Shown in pieces: positions 51,464-61,984 of a DNA stretch of 64,000 nt (positions within the stretch are counted from its first letter, which is position 1; the number at the start of each line of letters is the position of its first letter). The notes under the pieces are model-generated. The model was given only the letters and a program-made list of their open reading frames with translations. It was not told the DNA's origin and did no database searches. Position numbers and translations under genes: made by a program. Source of the stretch: Oscillospiraceae bacterium (GTDB lineage: Bacteria; Bacillota; Clostridia; Oscillospirales; JAKOTC01); contig DAOPZJ010000003.1 in NCBI GenBank assembly GCA_035353335.1, forward strand, positions 1 through 64,000, in the 5' to 3' direction.

Positions 51464-53491
51464 TCACTTCACCAATTGTCCCACATCGGCCGCCGCCTCG
51501 GTACCCTCGGGGAAGAAATAAGCATCGAAAATGGCCTTGGCCACATTGGCGGCCTCGCCGCCATGCCAGCCATGTTCAACCACAATGGCGACTGCGATCT
51601 GCGGGTTATCGTAAGGTGCAAAGGCGAGGAACACCGCGTTCGGGGAACCGCTTGCGACTTCGGCGGAACCGGTTTTGCCGCCGACTTTGATCTTATAATC
51701 TCCGAAAACACCGGCGCCCGTACCATCGAGGGTCACGCTCAGCATGCCTTGTCTGACATAATTGATATTTTTAGGGTCCAGTTCCACCGTCCCTGCCACT
51801 ATCGGCTCGTCAGCCAACAGCGTCCGGGTTCCGTCTTTGGAGACCACTTGTTTGACGATACGCGGCTGATAACGGATGCCGCCGGTGCAGATGGTCGCGA
51901 TGTAGTTGGCCAATTGAAGCGGCGTAAACAGGTTGTCGCTCTGTCCGATGGCGGCCTGCAGTGTATCGCCGGGCACCCATTTCTGGCCGATGGAAGAGCG
52001 GTAAGTGACGCCCGCTACGATGCCGGCGCTCTCGGGGAGGCCGATGCCGGTCTTCTCGCCGAGCCCGAACGATTTGGCATAATTCTCGATGACCTGAATC
52101 GTGGTCCTGCGGCCCACTTCAAAGAAATAAAAGTTGCAGGAAACCGCGAGCGCATGTTCCAGCGAAATCCACCCGTGTGTCCCCAGGCATTTGGGCTGAT
52201 AATCTTCGTAGTAGGTGTAAATATGGGTGCAGTCGATCTGGGTGCCCGGCGTGATGGTGCCGGTCTCAAGCGCCGCAAGCGACACCAGCGGCTTGTAGGT
52301 CGAGCCGGGCGGATAAACGCCCTGAAAGGCGCGGTTAAAAAGCGGCTGATTAACCGTATTCAAAACCGCATCATAATCTTTGAGCAGGTCATTGATGCTG
52401 TAGGTCGGATAGTTGGCCGCAGCCAACACATCTCCGGTGCCGATCTCGATCACGACCGCAGCACCCGCGTCGGCGTCGGCGCCCTGATTGTCGCCGTAAT
52501 TCCCCTTTTCGGCAATCTTCTTGATGGTCTCAGCCAGCGAGTCCTGCGCCGCCTTCTGCAGATTACTGTCGATGGTCAGGACCACGGTTGCCCCGGGAAT
52601 GGGGGCCCTGGCTTTTGTCACTGCCGTCTCCGGGTCGTCGGAGTTGGTGACGGTTGTTCCGTTCGTTCCTCGCAGATAGCTCTCCGTCATTTTCTCCACG
52701 CCGCTCTTTCCGACCTGGTCGTCGAGTGAATAACCCTGTGTTTTAAGCTCACTGTATTCCTCGGCATAGATCGGGCCGGTATAGCCGATGACATGGGCGG
52801 CGATATCGGGCATGTAATAAGTGCGTTCGGGTACCGCGGCGATATAAATTCCCGGCAATAATTCATTCTGCTCCTTGACTGCCGTAATCGTCGCCATCGA
52901 AACATTTTTCGCAATCGAAATCTGCTTATAAGAGGAAAACCCGCCGATCTCCATCTCATAACGAACACCCATGACCGTGCGCGCATCGGCTGCGGAGAGT
53001 CCGGTCAGATCATATCGCCCGGCCAGCGCGTCAAAACAGTTCTGCGCCGTGGCGTAGGGCTGTTTGTTTAAAAATTCCTTTAATTTGGCGACATCGTCGT
53101 CCCGGTCGGGCATAAACTGCGGATTCGCAAAATCCCCGTTCAGGGGCAAGCTCTCGGAAAGTATTTCGTTGTTGTCCGCAAGGAGTTTACAAAGCCGAAG
53201 AATGACTTCGATGCGCTTTTCTCCGTCGCTGCCCGACGGAAAACTCCCGCGCCGGATGATTACCGAATAGCTCATGCTGTTTCCGGCGATGATCCTGCCG
53301 TAACGGTCGGTGATCTCGCCGCGCGCGGCTTCGACGCTGATGGTTTTTTCCTCGCTCTGTTTGGCTTGCGCCGCGATGACGTCGGTCTCGATGATCTGGA
53401 ACTGCGCAAACCGCCCCGCAAGGACCGCGAAAAGCACCACCGTGACGGTGATGATCGCGATCATGCGTATGTTTGCGGTTTTTTTGCCCAT
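51464..53491 (-). CDS. mrdA: Penicillin-binding protein 2, cell-elongation transpeptidase
   Basis: 675 residues, class B PBP. One N-terminal membrane anchor (about 9-27), a dimerisation domain with RGEITDRYGRIIAGN, and a transpeptidase domain with the active-site STYK (397-400), SCN (451-453) and KTG (606-608). It cross-links new peptidoglycan together with RodA and the MreBCD scaffold. It is the last gene of the mreB-mreC-mreD-mrdA operon; 116 bp separate it from mreD. Confidence 0.94.
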   Translation of the reverse strand: MGKKTANIRMIAIITVTVVLFAVLAGRFAQFQIIETDVIAAQAKQSEEKTISVEAARGEITDRYGRIIAGNSMSYSVIIRRGSFPSGSDGEKRIEVILRLCKLLADNNEILSESLPLNGDFANPQFMPDRDDDVAKLKEFLNKQPYATAQNCFDALAGRYDLTGLSAADARTVMGVRYEMEIGGFSSYKQISIAKNVSMATITAVKEQNELLPGIYIAAVPERTYYMPDIAAHVIGYTGPIYAEEYSELKTQGYSLDDQVGKSGVEKMTESYLRGTNGTTVTNSDDPETAVTKARAPIPGATVVLTIDSNLQKAAQDSLAETIKKIAEKGNYGDNQGADADAGAAVVIEIGTGDVLAAANYPTYSINDLLKDYDAVLNTVNQPLFNRAFQGVYPPGSTYKPLVSLAALETGTITPGTQIDCTHIYTYYEDYQPKCLGTHGWISLEHALAVSCNFYFFEVGRRTTIQVIENYAKSFGLGEKTGIGLPESAGIVAGVTYRSSIGQKWVPGDTLQAAIGQSDNLFTPLQLANYIATICTGGIRYQPRIVKQVVSKDGTRTLLADEPIVAGTVELDPKNINYVRQGMLSVTLDGTGAGVFGDYKIKVGGKTGSAEVASGSPNAVFLAFAPYDNPQIAVAIVVEHGWHGGEAANVAKAIFDAYFFPEGTEAAADVGQLVK

Positions 53492-53607
53492 ATAGAAACC
53501 TCATCCCGATCCGGATGTTTTATCCGGTTCTGCAAAGCTGAATTTGTGCCCTTCTGCCGACACGAAAAGAATAAAAACCCCGTCCGGGAGATAAAATACT
53601 TCCCGAT

Positions 53608-54132
53608 TTAATCGCTCAGCCGGTCATAACGGGTTTTGATCCAGACGACCAGCCAATAAAGCGGTGCGATAAACAAAACAGTGTATAAAATTGAGGGGAG
53701 AGTGCGCGACCAAAGCGAAAACGCGGTTCTGTCGATTCCGGCAAGCCAAACAAACAGCACCCATTCGAAAAATTTGATTAAAACTGTTGCTGCGGTCCCC
53801 AATAAAAGCGCGGTCGCAAGATTGTTTCGCATTACGGTTCGAATCAGAACACCGGTAAAAAAACAAAAAATGACCATCGCGAGCGGAAAATATCCGGCCG
53901 TTCCCATATGGATGATATCGAAAAAAATTCCGCACCCGAGTCCGAAATAGGCGCCTTTGAACGGCCCTTCGCAGATAGCGGCCAACAGCGCCCAAACGAG
54001 CAGAAAATTCGGCCTTGCGCCGTATATCGCGGGCAAAAACCCCGCGCTTTGAATCAAAAAGAACAAAAATCCGAGTCCGCAGTACCAGAGCCACTTGAAT
54101 AATCCGGTGCGCGTCGAAAACCCCTGTTCCAT
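53608..54132 (-). CDS. mreD: Rod shape-determining protein MreD
   Basis: 174 residues with five to six membrane helices. GARPNFLLVWALLAAICEGPFKGAYFGLGCGIFFDI holds the family pattern of helix 2-3. It is recognised by sequence, size and position directly after mreC (5-nt gap). It links the MreB filament to wall synthesis enzymes. Confidence 0.92.
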   Translation of the reverse strand: MEQGFSTRTGLFKWLWYCGLGFLFFLIQSAGFLPAIYGARPNFLLVWALLAAICEGPFKGAYFGLGCGIFFDIIHMGTAGYFPLAMVIFCFFTGVLIRTVMRNNLATALLLGTAATVLIKFFEWVLFVWLAGIDRTAFSLWSRTLPSILYTVLFIAPLYWLVVWIKTRYDRLSD

Positions 54133-54137
54133 CGCAA

Positions 54138-55067
54138 TTACCTCGAAGCCGTGCCGGAGGAGGTTTGTCCCGGAGACGTTTGTCCGGAGACCGGATTTTG
54201 TGAGGCTGTTACGGAGGAATTCGTCGGCCCGGCTTCGGGATTGAAGCCGACGACGACAAGAACGTCCTTCAGTTTCGAAAAATCGGCCGACGGCGTCAAT
54301 ACTGCATCCATGGCAAGCCCCTGATCGTCCGCGACGACCCGCTGCACGACTCCCGCGACAAAACCCTGCGGAAAGATACCGCCGAGTCCGGAGGTTACAA
54401 CGATATTGCCGACCGCAATCAAACTGCCTTTCGGTAAGTACGCGAGCTTAAACAACCCCTGCGCTGCGAGTGCGCTGTCGCCGGTCAGAACGCCGAAATC
54501 GCCTGAGACGATGTCGTATCCGCCGATATTGCAATCGGGTGAGAGCAGGGTGGTAACCTTGCTGTGGTTATAGGAGACCTCGCTGACATACCCGACGACG
54601 CCCGCCGTCGTGACGACGGCGTCTTTTTCCTTGATGCCGTCTTTGCTGCCTTTATTGATGGTAAACGTCCCGTAATATTCTCCGCCGTCGCCGCTGATGA
54701 CGGTTGCGCCGGTCATCTTCAACTCCGGCCGCTGTTCGGTGATGCCCACGATCTGTCGCAGTTGATCGTTTTCACGCTTCAGTTCATCATAATCGGCAAG
54801 CTGCTGCTGCAATTGCGCAACCTGCGCTTTTAATGCCTCGTTTTCTGCCGCGGTTGCGGTTTTATCGGAGAAATAGACGCCGAGTCCGGAGAATCCGCCT
54901 TTGAGTGCCGAGGCGAAACTTTGAAACGGAGATGTCAGGTTTCCGAGCCAGTCGGACGGCAAAGGAAGATTGCGGCCGCTCGCGGCGCTCCCGATCAAAA
55001 GACCGGCAATCACCACGACGATCGCAACCAGAATTTTAAACGCTCTTCCCTTGAAAAACTCCTTCAT
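54138..55067 (-). CDS. mreC: Rod shape-determining protein MreC
   Basis: 309 residues. One membrane anchor (about 11-29), a coiled coil at about 70-108 (AAENEALKAQVAQLQQQL...), then the beta-barrel MreC core (GDGGEYYGTFTINKGSKDG, VGYVSEVSYNHSKVTTLL, GLGGIFPQGFVAGVV). A Ser/Thr/Gln-rich tail ends the chain. It acts outside the membrane as scaffold and activator of PBP2. Lies between mreB and mreD. Confidence 0.95.
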   Translation of the reverse strand: MKEFFKGRAFKILVAIVVVIAGLLIGSAASGRNLPLPSDWLGNLTSPFQSFASALKGGFSGLGVYFSDKTATAAENEALKAQVAQLQQQLADYDELKRENDQLRQIVGITEQRPELKMTGATVISGDGGEYYGTFTINKGSKDGIKEKDAVVTTAGVVGYVSEVSYNHSKVTTLLSPDCNIGGYDIVSGDFGVLTGDSALAAQGLFKLAYLPKGSLIAVGNIVVTSGLGGIFPQGFVAGVVQRVVADDQGLAMDAVLTPSADFSKLKDVLVVVGFNPEAGPTNSSVTASQNPVSGQTSPGQTSSGTASR

Positions 55068-55100
55068 CCTCGGCTCTCCAATCCGGCTGGGACAGGTCGT

Positions 55101-56111
55101 TTAACGCAGCCGCGAACTGCGGGTGTCGGAAATATGCTCGTAATATTCCAGCGCTTTCCCCGCGCCCTCCGCCACACAGTCGAGCGGGTGCTCTGCGATA
55201 TGAACCGGAATTCCGGTGTCCATGTTGATAAACTTGTCGATGCCGCGCAGCAAAGCGCCGCCCCCGGTCAGCATCATGCCGCTGTCGATGATGTCCGAAG
55301 CGAGTTCCGGCGGGGTGACTTCAAGGGTCGACCGGATCGTCTCGAGGACGGCAGCCAGCGGTTCGGAAAGCGCCTCGCGCACTTCCACCGCGGTGATCGT
55401 AATATTCTTGGGCAGCCCGTCCAACAGGTTGCGCCCTTTGATATCCATGCTTCCGCTCTCCTCTACCGGAAATGCGGAGCCGATTTTGATCTTGATGTCT
55501 TCGGCGGTACGCTCACCGATCAGAAGGTTGTATTTTTTCTTGATATACGACACGATCGCGTCATCGAACGCGTCTCCTGCGATCCGGACCGATTTGGCGG
55601 TGACGATGCCGTTCAGGGAGATCACGGCAACCTCGGTCGTGCCGCCGCCGATGTCGACAACCATGCTTCCGACCGGCTCGTCGATGGGAAGGCCTGCTCC
55701 GATAGCAGCTGCCATCGGCTCTTCGATGACCTTGGCTTCTTTTGCGCCCGCCTTCAGCGTCGCTTCATGCACACTGCGCCATTCGACCTCGGTCACGCCG
55801 GAAGGTACGCAGACCATCACGCGCGGACGGCTCCAGAAACCGCTGCCCGAGACTGCGCGGATAAAGTGCTGAAGCATGCTCGCGGTCACGTCGAAGTCCG
55901 CGATGACGCCGCCCTTGAGCGGGCGGATCGCCTCGATGGAGCCGGGCGTTCTTCCGATCATCTCTTTTGCCGCGGTACCGACTGCTTTCACCTCATCGGT
56001 GCGCACGTCGAGCGCGATGACCGACGGCTCACGCAGCACGATTCCCTTGCCCCGGACGTGTACCAGCGTGTTTGCGGTGCCGAGATCGATGCCGATATCC
56101 TTTGTAAACAT
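55101..56111 (-). CDS. mreB: Rod shape-determining actin MreB
   Basis: 336 residues. Actin fold: [29 protein letters not shown] (phosphate 1), [20 protein letters not shown] (phosphate 2), [13 protein letters not shown] (adenosine motif) and [14 protein letters not shown]. MreB forms membrane-bound filaments that direct RodA/PBP2. It is first in the operon and has a promoter at 56165-56193. SD GGGAGAG. Confidence 0.96.
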   Translation of the reverse strand: MFTKDIGIDLGTANTLVHVRGKGIVLREPSVIALDVRTDEVKAVGTAAKEMIGRTPGSIEAIRPLKGGVIADFDVTASMLQHFIRAVSGSGFWSRPRVMVCVPSGVTEVEWRSVHEATLKAGAKEAKVIEEPMAAAIGAGLPIDEPVGSMVVDIGGGTTEVAVISLNGIVTAKSVRIAGDAFDDAIVSYIKKKYNLLIGERTAEDIKIKIGSAFPVEESGSMDIKGRNLLDGLPKNITITAVEVREALSEPLAAVLETIRSTLEVTPPELASDIIDSGMMLTGGGALLRGIDKFINMDTGIPVHIAEHPLDCVAEGAGKALEYYEHISDTRSSRLR

Positions 56112-56164
56112 TGTTTTCTCTCCCTTTATTGATCAAAAAATCGGAAATAGAATATTCCTGATAT

Positions 56165-56193
56165 ATTATAGTACATTCGACTTGTTTTAACAA
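56165..56193 (-). promoter_or_regulatory. Sigma-A-type promoter of mreBCD-mrdA
   Basis: On the minus strand TTGTTA (56193-56188), 17-nt spacer, TATAAT (56170-56165). The -35 is part of an inverted repeat CTTGTT-AA-AACAAG. Confidence 0.75.
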
Positions 56194-56227
56194 GAGTTTT
56201 GCCCGGTGCCTGCATACTGAACCCGGG

Positions 56228-57337
56228 TTAATTCTGACTGACTTTCATTTTCAAATACGCGGTGATGAATCCGTCGAGCTCGCCGTCCATGACCGCGTTG
56301 ATGTTGCCCATCTCGAAATCGGTGCGGTGATCTTTGACCATCGTGTAGGGCATGAAGACGTAGGAGCGGATCTGGCTGCCCCAGGCGATTTCCTTCTGAA
56401 CCCCCTTGATGTCGGCGATGTTTTCAAGGTGCTGTTTTTCTGCGATGTCCACGAGCTTGGAACGCAGCATTTTCATGGCCGTGTCGCGGTTTTGGTATTG
56501 ACTGCGTTCGGTCTGGCAGGAGACGACGATTCCGGTCGGAATGTGGGTGATGCGAATCGCCGACTCGGTTTTGTTGACGTGCTGACCGCCCGCGCCGCTG
56601 CTTCGGTAGGTATCGACCTTTAAGTCCTCGTCTCGAATTTCCACGTCGAGATCATCCGAAATTTCGGGCACAACCTCAATCGCTGCGAAGGAAGTATGTC
56701 TTCTTCCGGAGGCGTCAAACGGCGAGCAGCGTACCAGCCGGTGCACGCCGGATTCGGACTTGAGATATCCGAATACGTTTTCGCCGGTGATCAGAATCGA
56801 GGCGCTCTTGATTCCGGCTTCTTCTCCGTCCTGATAATCGAGAATCTGATATTTATAACCGTGCCGCTCGGTCCAGCGGGTGTACATGCGGTAGAGCATC
56901 TGCGCCCAGTCGTTGGACTCGGTGCCGCCCGCGCCGGGGTGGAAGGTCAGAATCGCGTTGCTGTTGTCGTATTTACCCGAGAGAAGCAGCGTGAGTTTTT
57001 TCTCTTCCAATTTCTTTTCATACGCCTCGACAGCGGCCTTGACCTCATCGAGCATAGACAGATCCTCGGTCTCATTGCAGATCTGCGCCAGCGCGACGCA
57101 GTCTTCGTAATCGTTTTTGAGCTTGTCACAGGAAGCAAGTTTTGATTTTATCCCGCCGATTTTTTTCATCAGTACCTGAAGACCGGCGACATCGCTCCAG
57201 TATTTTTCGTCATGAGTCTGCTGTTCCAATTCGGCCAGTTCCGCCTTGAGCTTTTCATAACGGACCGCTTCAAGGTATTCGGTCAATTCCGGCTTTTTGT
57301 TTCGTAACAGAAGTAAAATTTCTTCATATTGCAGCAT
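56228..57337 (-). CDS. prfB: Peptide chain release factor 2
   Basis: 369 residues. It carries the RF2 stop-recognition tripeptide in RCSPFDASGRRHTSFA and the catalytic GGQ in SSGAGGQHVNKTESAIR. Most bacterial prfB genes contain an early in-frame UGA with a programmed +1 frameshift; this one reads straight through from MLQYEEIL with no such site. The ATG at 57337 has GAAAGGAT upstream. The frame is also open to an ATG at 57418 that falls close to the predicted transcription start. Confidence 0.95.
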   Translation of the reverse strand: MLQYEEILLLLRNKKPELTEYLEAVRYEKLKAELAELEQQTHDEKYWSDVAGLQVLMKKIGGIKSKLASCDKLKNDYEDCVALAQICNETEDLSMLDEVKAAVEAYEKKLEEKKLTLLLSGKYDNSNAILTFHPGAGGTESNDWAQMLYRMYTRWTERHGYKYQILDYQDGEEAGIKSASILITGENVFGYLKSESGVHRLVRCSPFDASGRRHTSFAAIEVVPEISDDLDVEIRDEDLKVDTYRSSGAGGQHVNKTESAIRITHIPTGIVVSCQTERSQYQNRDTAMKMLRSKLVDIAEKQHLENIADIKGVQKEIAWGSQIRSYVFMPYTMVKDHRTDFEMGNINAVMDGELDGFITAYLKMKVSQN

Positions 57338-57425
57338 TTGTTTCAATCCTTTCGGTATTGCGATTTCTATTTTTGTTGTTTTAAATATTGTTTCTGCGTG
57401 CGTTTTTGTCTCATTCATGTTAAAT

Positions 57426-57473
57426 ATTATACCGCTTTGCCTCTGGACATCCGCTTATCGCCCATGATATAAT
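57426..57473. promoter_or_regulatory. Divergent prfB and yfbR promoter elements
   Basis: Plus strand: extended -10 TGATATAAT at 57465-57473 for yfbR. Minus strand: TATAAT at 57431-57426 for prfB. Neither has a strong -35. They are about 35 bp apart, so the two polymerases may interfere. Confidence 0.55.
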
Positions 57474-57497
57474 GAAGGCAATTAAGGGGGCATCATC

Positions 57498-58085
57498 ATG
57501 GAAAAGGGCCGTTTTTTCGCACTTTTATCCCGTATGAAATACATCGGCCGCTGGGGTCTGATGCGAGGAACGCGAACCGAAAACCTCTGCGAGCACTCGC
57601 TTGAGACCGTGTACATCGCTCACGCGCTGGCCGAGATTCATAATACGCTGGGCGAAAATCCGGTTGACGTGAAAAAAGCGGTGCTGTACGCCGCCTACCA
57701 CGATGCGCAGGAAGTCTTTACGGGCGATCTTCCGACGCCGGTGAAATACCGAAATCCCGAAATCCGCAGCGCTTATAAAGCGGTGGAGCATGCGGCGTCC
57801 GAACGGCTTCTCAATTCGCTTCCCGACGACCTCCGGTCTTCCTACGAGCCGTTTTTGCACCCGGACCCAAGCTGTTTAGAGTGGAAACTCGTCAAAGCGG
57901 CGGACAAGCTCTCAGGCCTGATCAAATGCCGCGAGGAACTCTCTTTCGGCAACCGCGAATTTGCTGCCGCGGAGAAGGCGCAGCTTGCGGCGATCAAGGA
58001 ATTAAACTTGCCGGCAGCGGAGCTCTTCGTGAAAAAATACCTGTCGTTTTACGCCGAATCGCTCGACGATCTGCTCGAGACCTGA
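57498..58085 (+). CDS. yfbR: HD-domain 5'-deoxynucleotidase, YfbR type
   Basis: 195 residues. HD-domain metal ligands lie in RTENLCEHSLETVYIAH (His) and AAYHDAQEVFTGDLPTPVKY (HD and later Asp), as in E. coli YfbR, which removes phosphate from dNMPs. LEWKLVKAADKLSGLIKC supplies the last ligand Asp. SD AAGGGGG. A 13-bp hairpin follows the stop. Confidence 0.92.
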   Translation: MEKGRFFALLSRMKYIGRWGLMRGTRTENLCEHSLETVYIAHALAEIHNTLGENPVDVKKAVLYAAYHDAQEVFTGDLPTPVKYRNPEIRSAYKAVEHAASERLLNSLPDDLRSSYEPFLHPDPSCLEWKLVKAADKLSGLIKCREELSFGNREFAAAEKAQLAAIKELNLPAAELFVKKYLSFYAESLDDLLET

Positions 58086-58111
58086 ATTCAAAACCGTTTC
58101 AAGACATGCCT

Positions 58112-58140
58112 CGAGGGCTGATGGTCTCCATCAGCCCTCG
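58112..58140. terminator. Perfect 13-bp hairpin between yfbR and ftsH
   Basis: CGAGGGCTGATGG and CCATCAGCCCTCG pair perfectly with a 3-nt loop. The genes on either side converge here. The T-run is weak in both directions. Confidence 0.7.
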
Positions 58141-58153
58141 TGAATTTCTGTCG

Positions 58154-60013
58154 TCAGAGTCCCGGCTCGGGTGCGGGATTGCCGAACATGGCGCGGAATT
58201 CGTCGCCGGAGATCTTCTCGTCAATTAACAGCCGTTCGGCCACACGGTTGAGAACATCTGTATGCTCGGACAAAATTTCTTTCGCACGGTTGTAGCAGCG
58301 GTTGATAATGCCGTGAATCTCCTCGTCGATCTGAGCCGCAATGGCTTCGGAGACGTTTTGGGTATGGGTGAAGTCTCGGCCCAAAAACACCTCTTCGCCG
58401 GAATCGAAACAGACCGTGCCGAGTTTTTCCGAGAAGCCGTATTTGGTGACCATGTCCCGGGCGATATGCGTCGCGCGCTGAATATCGTTCGATGCGCCGG
58501 TTGAGATGTCGTCGAGCATCAGTGCTTCTGCCACACGGCCGCCGAGCAGTGATGTCACATCGTCGGTCATCTCGCTTTTGGTGAGTTGGCTCTTGTCTTC
58601 TGCCGGAAGATAGGAGGTATATCCGCCCGCCATCCCGCGAGGGATGATTGAAATTTCATGCACGGGGTCTTGGTTAGGCAGGAAATAGCTGACGATGGCG
58701 TGACCGCCCTCGTGATAAGCCGTCAGTTTGCGGTCCTTTTCGGTGACTTTGCGGCTGCGTTTTTCGGGGCCCATCATTACCTTGTTCTTGGCATCTTCGA
58801 TGTCGTCGTTGGTGATGGCCTTGTGCTTTCTGCGGGCAGCCAGCAGCGCCGACTCGTTCAGGATGTTTTCAAGATCGGCGGGCGAGAACCCGACAGTGGT
58901 CTTTGCGATATTTTCGAGGTTGACGTCGGCCGCAAGGGGTTTGTTTTTGGCATGAACTTTTAAAACCGCTTCTCTGCCCACGACGTCGGGCATATTGATC
59001 ACGATCTGCCGGTCAAAACGACCTGCGCGCAGCAGTGCCGGGTCCAAAACATCCGGACGGTTGGTTGCCGCGATAATCACAACGCCCTCGTTGATGCCGA
59101 AGCCGTCCATCTCGACGAGAATTTGGTTGAGTGTCTGTTCGCGTTCGTCATGGCCGCCGCCGAGACCTGCGCCCCTGCGTCTGCCGACCGCGTCGATCTC
59201 ATCGATAAAAATAATGCAAGGAAGGTTTTTCTTGGCCTGCTCGAACAGGTCGCGCACACGCGACGCGCCCATACCGACATACATCTCGACGAAGTCGGAG
59301 CCGGATACCGCGAAGAACTGAACCCCCGCTTCACCCGCGACAGCTCTTGCAAGCAGCGTTTTACCGGTGCCCGGAGGCCCGACGAGCAAAACGCCCTTTG
59401 GCACTCTTGCGCCGAGCGCGGTATACTGGCCGGGGTTTTTGAGGAATTCGACCACCTCGGTCAGTTCCTCTTTTTCCTCGTCCGCGCCCGCAACGTCGTC
59501 GAAAGTGACCTTGCGTTTTTCGTCGGACGCTGTCTTATATCTGGCCTTGCCGAAATTGGCGATTTTCCGTCCGTCGCCGCCCTGTTGGCGCATCATGAAA
59601 TAATAAAATGCGAACATCGCACCGATGAGCAGGACATACGGAATCATCGAGACCCACCACGCGGTTTGAGCCGCCGGCGTATAGTCGAACAAAACCGGGT
59701 TTTTCGCGCCCTCGGTGGTTGCGTTGTATTCGATGGCATCGGCTCGGTACTGCGCCGTGTCTTCCAAAAACAGCGTGATGCTCGGGACCTTGTAGGTAAT
59801 CGGTTCCTTGGGTTTGTCTTTCAGGGTGACGACCAATTCGCCGGTTCCGAAGTCCAGCGTGTGTGAGGCGACCTGATCGTTCTGAAAATAATTGAGTATC
59901 TGTGAATAAGTGGTCTTCTCCTGATTGCCGAGTCCGTTGACCATCCATGAAATCATCAGAAGAATCCCGAGGCAGACGGCTCCGTAAAGGAAAATCCGTT
60001 TGAATTTGGTCAT
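58154..60013 (-). CDS. ftsH: ATP-dependent zinc metalloprotease FtsH
   Basis: 619 residues. Two membrane segments (about 7-24 and 121-140) flank an extracytoplasmic domain. The AAA module has Walker A GPPGTGKT (212-219) and Walker [10 protein letters not shown]. The zinc site is HEGGH (434-438). FtsH degrades misfolded membrane proteins. The ATG at 60013 gives the usual N-terminus; a TTG at 60049 is the alternative. Last gene of the tilS-hpt-ftsH cluster that is conserved in Firmicutes. Confidence 0.97.
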   Translation of the reverse strand: MTKFKRIFLYGAVCLGILLMISWMVNGLGNQEKTTYSQILNYFQNDQVASHTLDFGTGELVVTLKDKPKEPITYKVPSITLFLEDTAQYRADAIEYNATTEGAKNPVLFDYTPAAQTAWWVSMIPYVLLIGAMFAFYYFMMRQQGGDGRKIANFGKARYKTASDEKRKVTFDDVAGADEEKEELTEVVEFLKNPGQYTALGARVPKGVLLVGPPGTGKTLLARAVAGEAGVQFFAVSGSDFVEMYVGMGASRVRDLFEQAKKNLPCIIFIDEIDAVGRRRGAGLGGGHDEREQTLNQILVEMDGFGINEGVVIIAATNRPDVLDPALLRAGRFDRQIVINMPDVVGREAVLKVHAKNKPLAADVNLENIAKTTVGFSPADLENILNESALLAARRKHKAITNDDIEDAKNKVMMGPEKRSRKVTEKDRKLTAYHEGGHAIVSYFLPNQDPVHEISIIPRGMAGGYTSYLPAEDKSQLTKSEMTDDVTSLLGGRVAEALMLDDISTGASNDIQRATHIARDMVTKYGFSEKLGTVCFDSGEEVFLGRDFTHTQNVSEAIAAQIDEEIHGIINRCYNRAKEILSEHTDVLNRVAERLLIDEKISGDEFRAMFGNPAPEPGL

Positions 60014-60115
60014 TGTCTGTTCCGTGCCTTTCCGGCAGTGCCGAATCAATAAATTGCAACACTTGCGGTTACACCGTAAGATAGTATGTCTCCGGGAAGC
60101 GGTCTCTATCAGAGA

Positions 60116-60655
60116 TTATTTTTCGTAAACCGAGGGCTTCAAAATCCCGATGTAGGGCAGATTGCGGTATTTTTCATCATAATCGAGCCCGTAACCGACG
60201 ACGAATTCGTCCGGAACGGTGAAGCCGACATAATCTGCCTTGATGTCGGCCTGTCTGCGCTCGGGTTTATCGAGCAGCGCGCAGATTTTAATGGTCTTTG
60301 GCCCGCGCAGCGCGAGGGTCTTTTTGAGATAGGAGAGGGTCATTCCGCTGTCTAAAATATCCTCGATGATCAGCAGGTCGAAATTTTTAAGCTCGAGGTT
60401 CAGATCTTTGATGATCTTGACGACACCGGAGGTCTTCACCCCGGAGCCGTAGCTGGACACGCACATAAAATCGATGGAGCAGGGGATGTCGATATTGCGC
60501 ATCAGATCGGCCATGAACACGACCGCGCCTTTGAGCACGCTGACAAGCAGCAGATTTTTTCCGCGGTATTCCTCGCTGATCTGAGCGCCCAGTTCGGCGA
60601 CCCGTTTCGCAATTTGTTCCTCGCTGAGGAGAATGTTTTTAATGTCGTTTTTCAA
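60116..60655 (-). CDS. hpt: Hypoxanthine phosphoribosyltransferase
   Basis: 179 residues. VSVLKGAVVFMADLMR, the PRPP-binding LLIIEDILDSGMTL and the base-binding FVVGYGLDYDEKYRNLPYIG. It salvages hypoxanthine and guanine to IMP and GMP. The start is TTG at 60655 with AAGGAGA 8 nt upstream; the open frame further up overlaps tilS and lacks homology. Between tilS and ftsH. Confidence 0.96.
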   Translation of the reverse strand: MKNDIKNILLSEEQIAKRVAELGAQISEEYRGKNLLLVSVLKGAVVFMADLMRNIDIPCSIDFMCVSSYGSGVKTSGVVKIIKDLNLELKNFDLLIIEDILDSGMTLSYLKKTLALRGPKTIKICALLDKPERRQADIKADYVGFTVPDEFVVGYGLDYDEKYRNLPYIGILKPSVYEK

Positions 60656-60680
60656 AAGGCCTGTCTCCTTTTTGAAGAAT

Positions 60681-61984
60681 TTAACCGATCTCGACGGACA
60701 TTGCCGTACAGCCCGTAACGACCGTATATCGCTCGTCCGTGCCGAATCGCTCGACAAACACCGGCCCGTTGTCGTCTGCGATGACGATCAGTCGGTTTCG
60801 CATCGAAATCGGAACTCCGTACTCGTTGTACCATTTTTTCAGCGGTTTCCCGATGCCGTTCGAGCGGAAATAATCTCCGGGCATACGGCTTCGAGCCACG
60901 AGCTGTCCTGTTATTTTATCACAATTCAGTGAAGAAATAAAGTGCAAATTGTTGTTTTTTTCTTCGTTTTGGCAGATTTTAAGGGTGATTCTGCGTCCGT
61001 TGATCCAATTCTCGCCCACCCCGAGGACAGTCGGTACCATCTCGTGCACCTCTTCGCCGGAAGTCAGCAGTCCCTTGCAGGCGTTCAGCCGGATGCCGCA
61101 GAGCGTGCGATGGCCGCCGCCGGACTTGATCAGCCGTTCGGCCTCAATGATGTCTTTATAGGTCGGCGACGCCCCTTTTTGCGTAAACCACATTGCAATC
61201 GCACGGGTCCGCACCGGAACGCCTGCCGCCGACAAAATCGCACAGCTTGTCCCTGCTTGATTTTTCGCCTCAGCAAGCAGCGCCTCCGCTGCCGCAGAGA
61301 GATAATCATCATCTTCCCTCAAAAGCTGCGCAGTGCGCGCCGCGCATTCGACCGCCGCCGGGTTTAAAGATGTGAGTACCGGCAGAACCTTGTGACGGAT
61401 GACGTTTCGCGAGCAGTCATCGGTCAGATTCGTGCTGTCGATGACATATAAAATGTGATTTTCCTTGCAGTAATTCAAAATTTCAGCCCGGGAACAACAG
61501 AGCAGGGGCCTCGCGATGTTGTCGCGGCGCGGCGGAATGCCGCCTGCGCCCTTCAGCCCGCTGCCCCGAATGATATTCAATAACATGGTCTCCAAATTGT
61601 CGTCGCTGTTATGCGCGGTCAAAATCAATGAATGATCTTTTTCTGCTTCTTGTGCTAAAAACCGATAGCGCAGTTCGCGTGCCGCGGCTTCGAGCGAAAG
61701 CCCTTTTTCCTTTGCGAGCGCCCGCGTATCGCCCTCTCCGAGCGTGAATTCCACGCCTTTTCTTTGGCAGATCACGCGGCAAAATTCCGCGTCCCTTCGG
61801 GCCTCGTCCCCGCGCAGTCCGTGATTAAAATGCGCAGCCCGAACCGCGCCGCCGTGCTCTGCGGCATACTTACAGATAAAATCCAGCAGCGCAGACGAAT
61901 CCGCGCCGCCGGAGAAAGCAGCCAAAAATCGGTCGTATTGGGCAAAAAGCCCGTTTTTTTCGATGAATCCCGTGATTTTTTGAA

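Noticed and set aside
51407..52729. A 440-codon open frame on the plus strand
   Set aside because: It runs antisense through the transpeptidase domain of PBP2, which has its SxxK, SxN and KTG motifs intact; the composition of the antisense product looks artificial.
54921..56132. A 403-codon open frame on the plus strand
   Set aside because: Antisense to mreC and mreB, both complete and well matched; no SD or homology.
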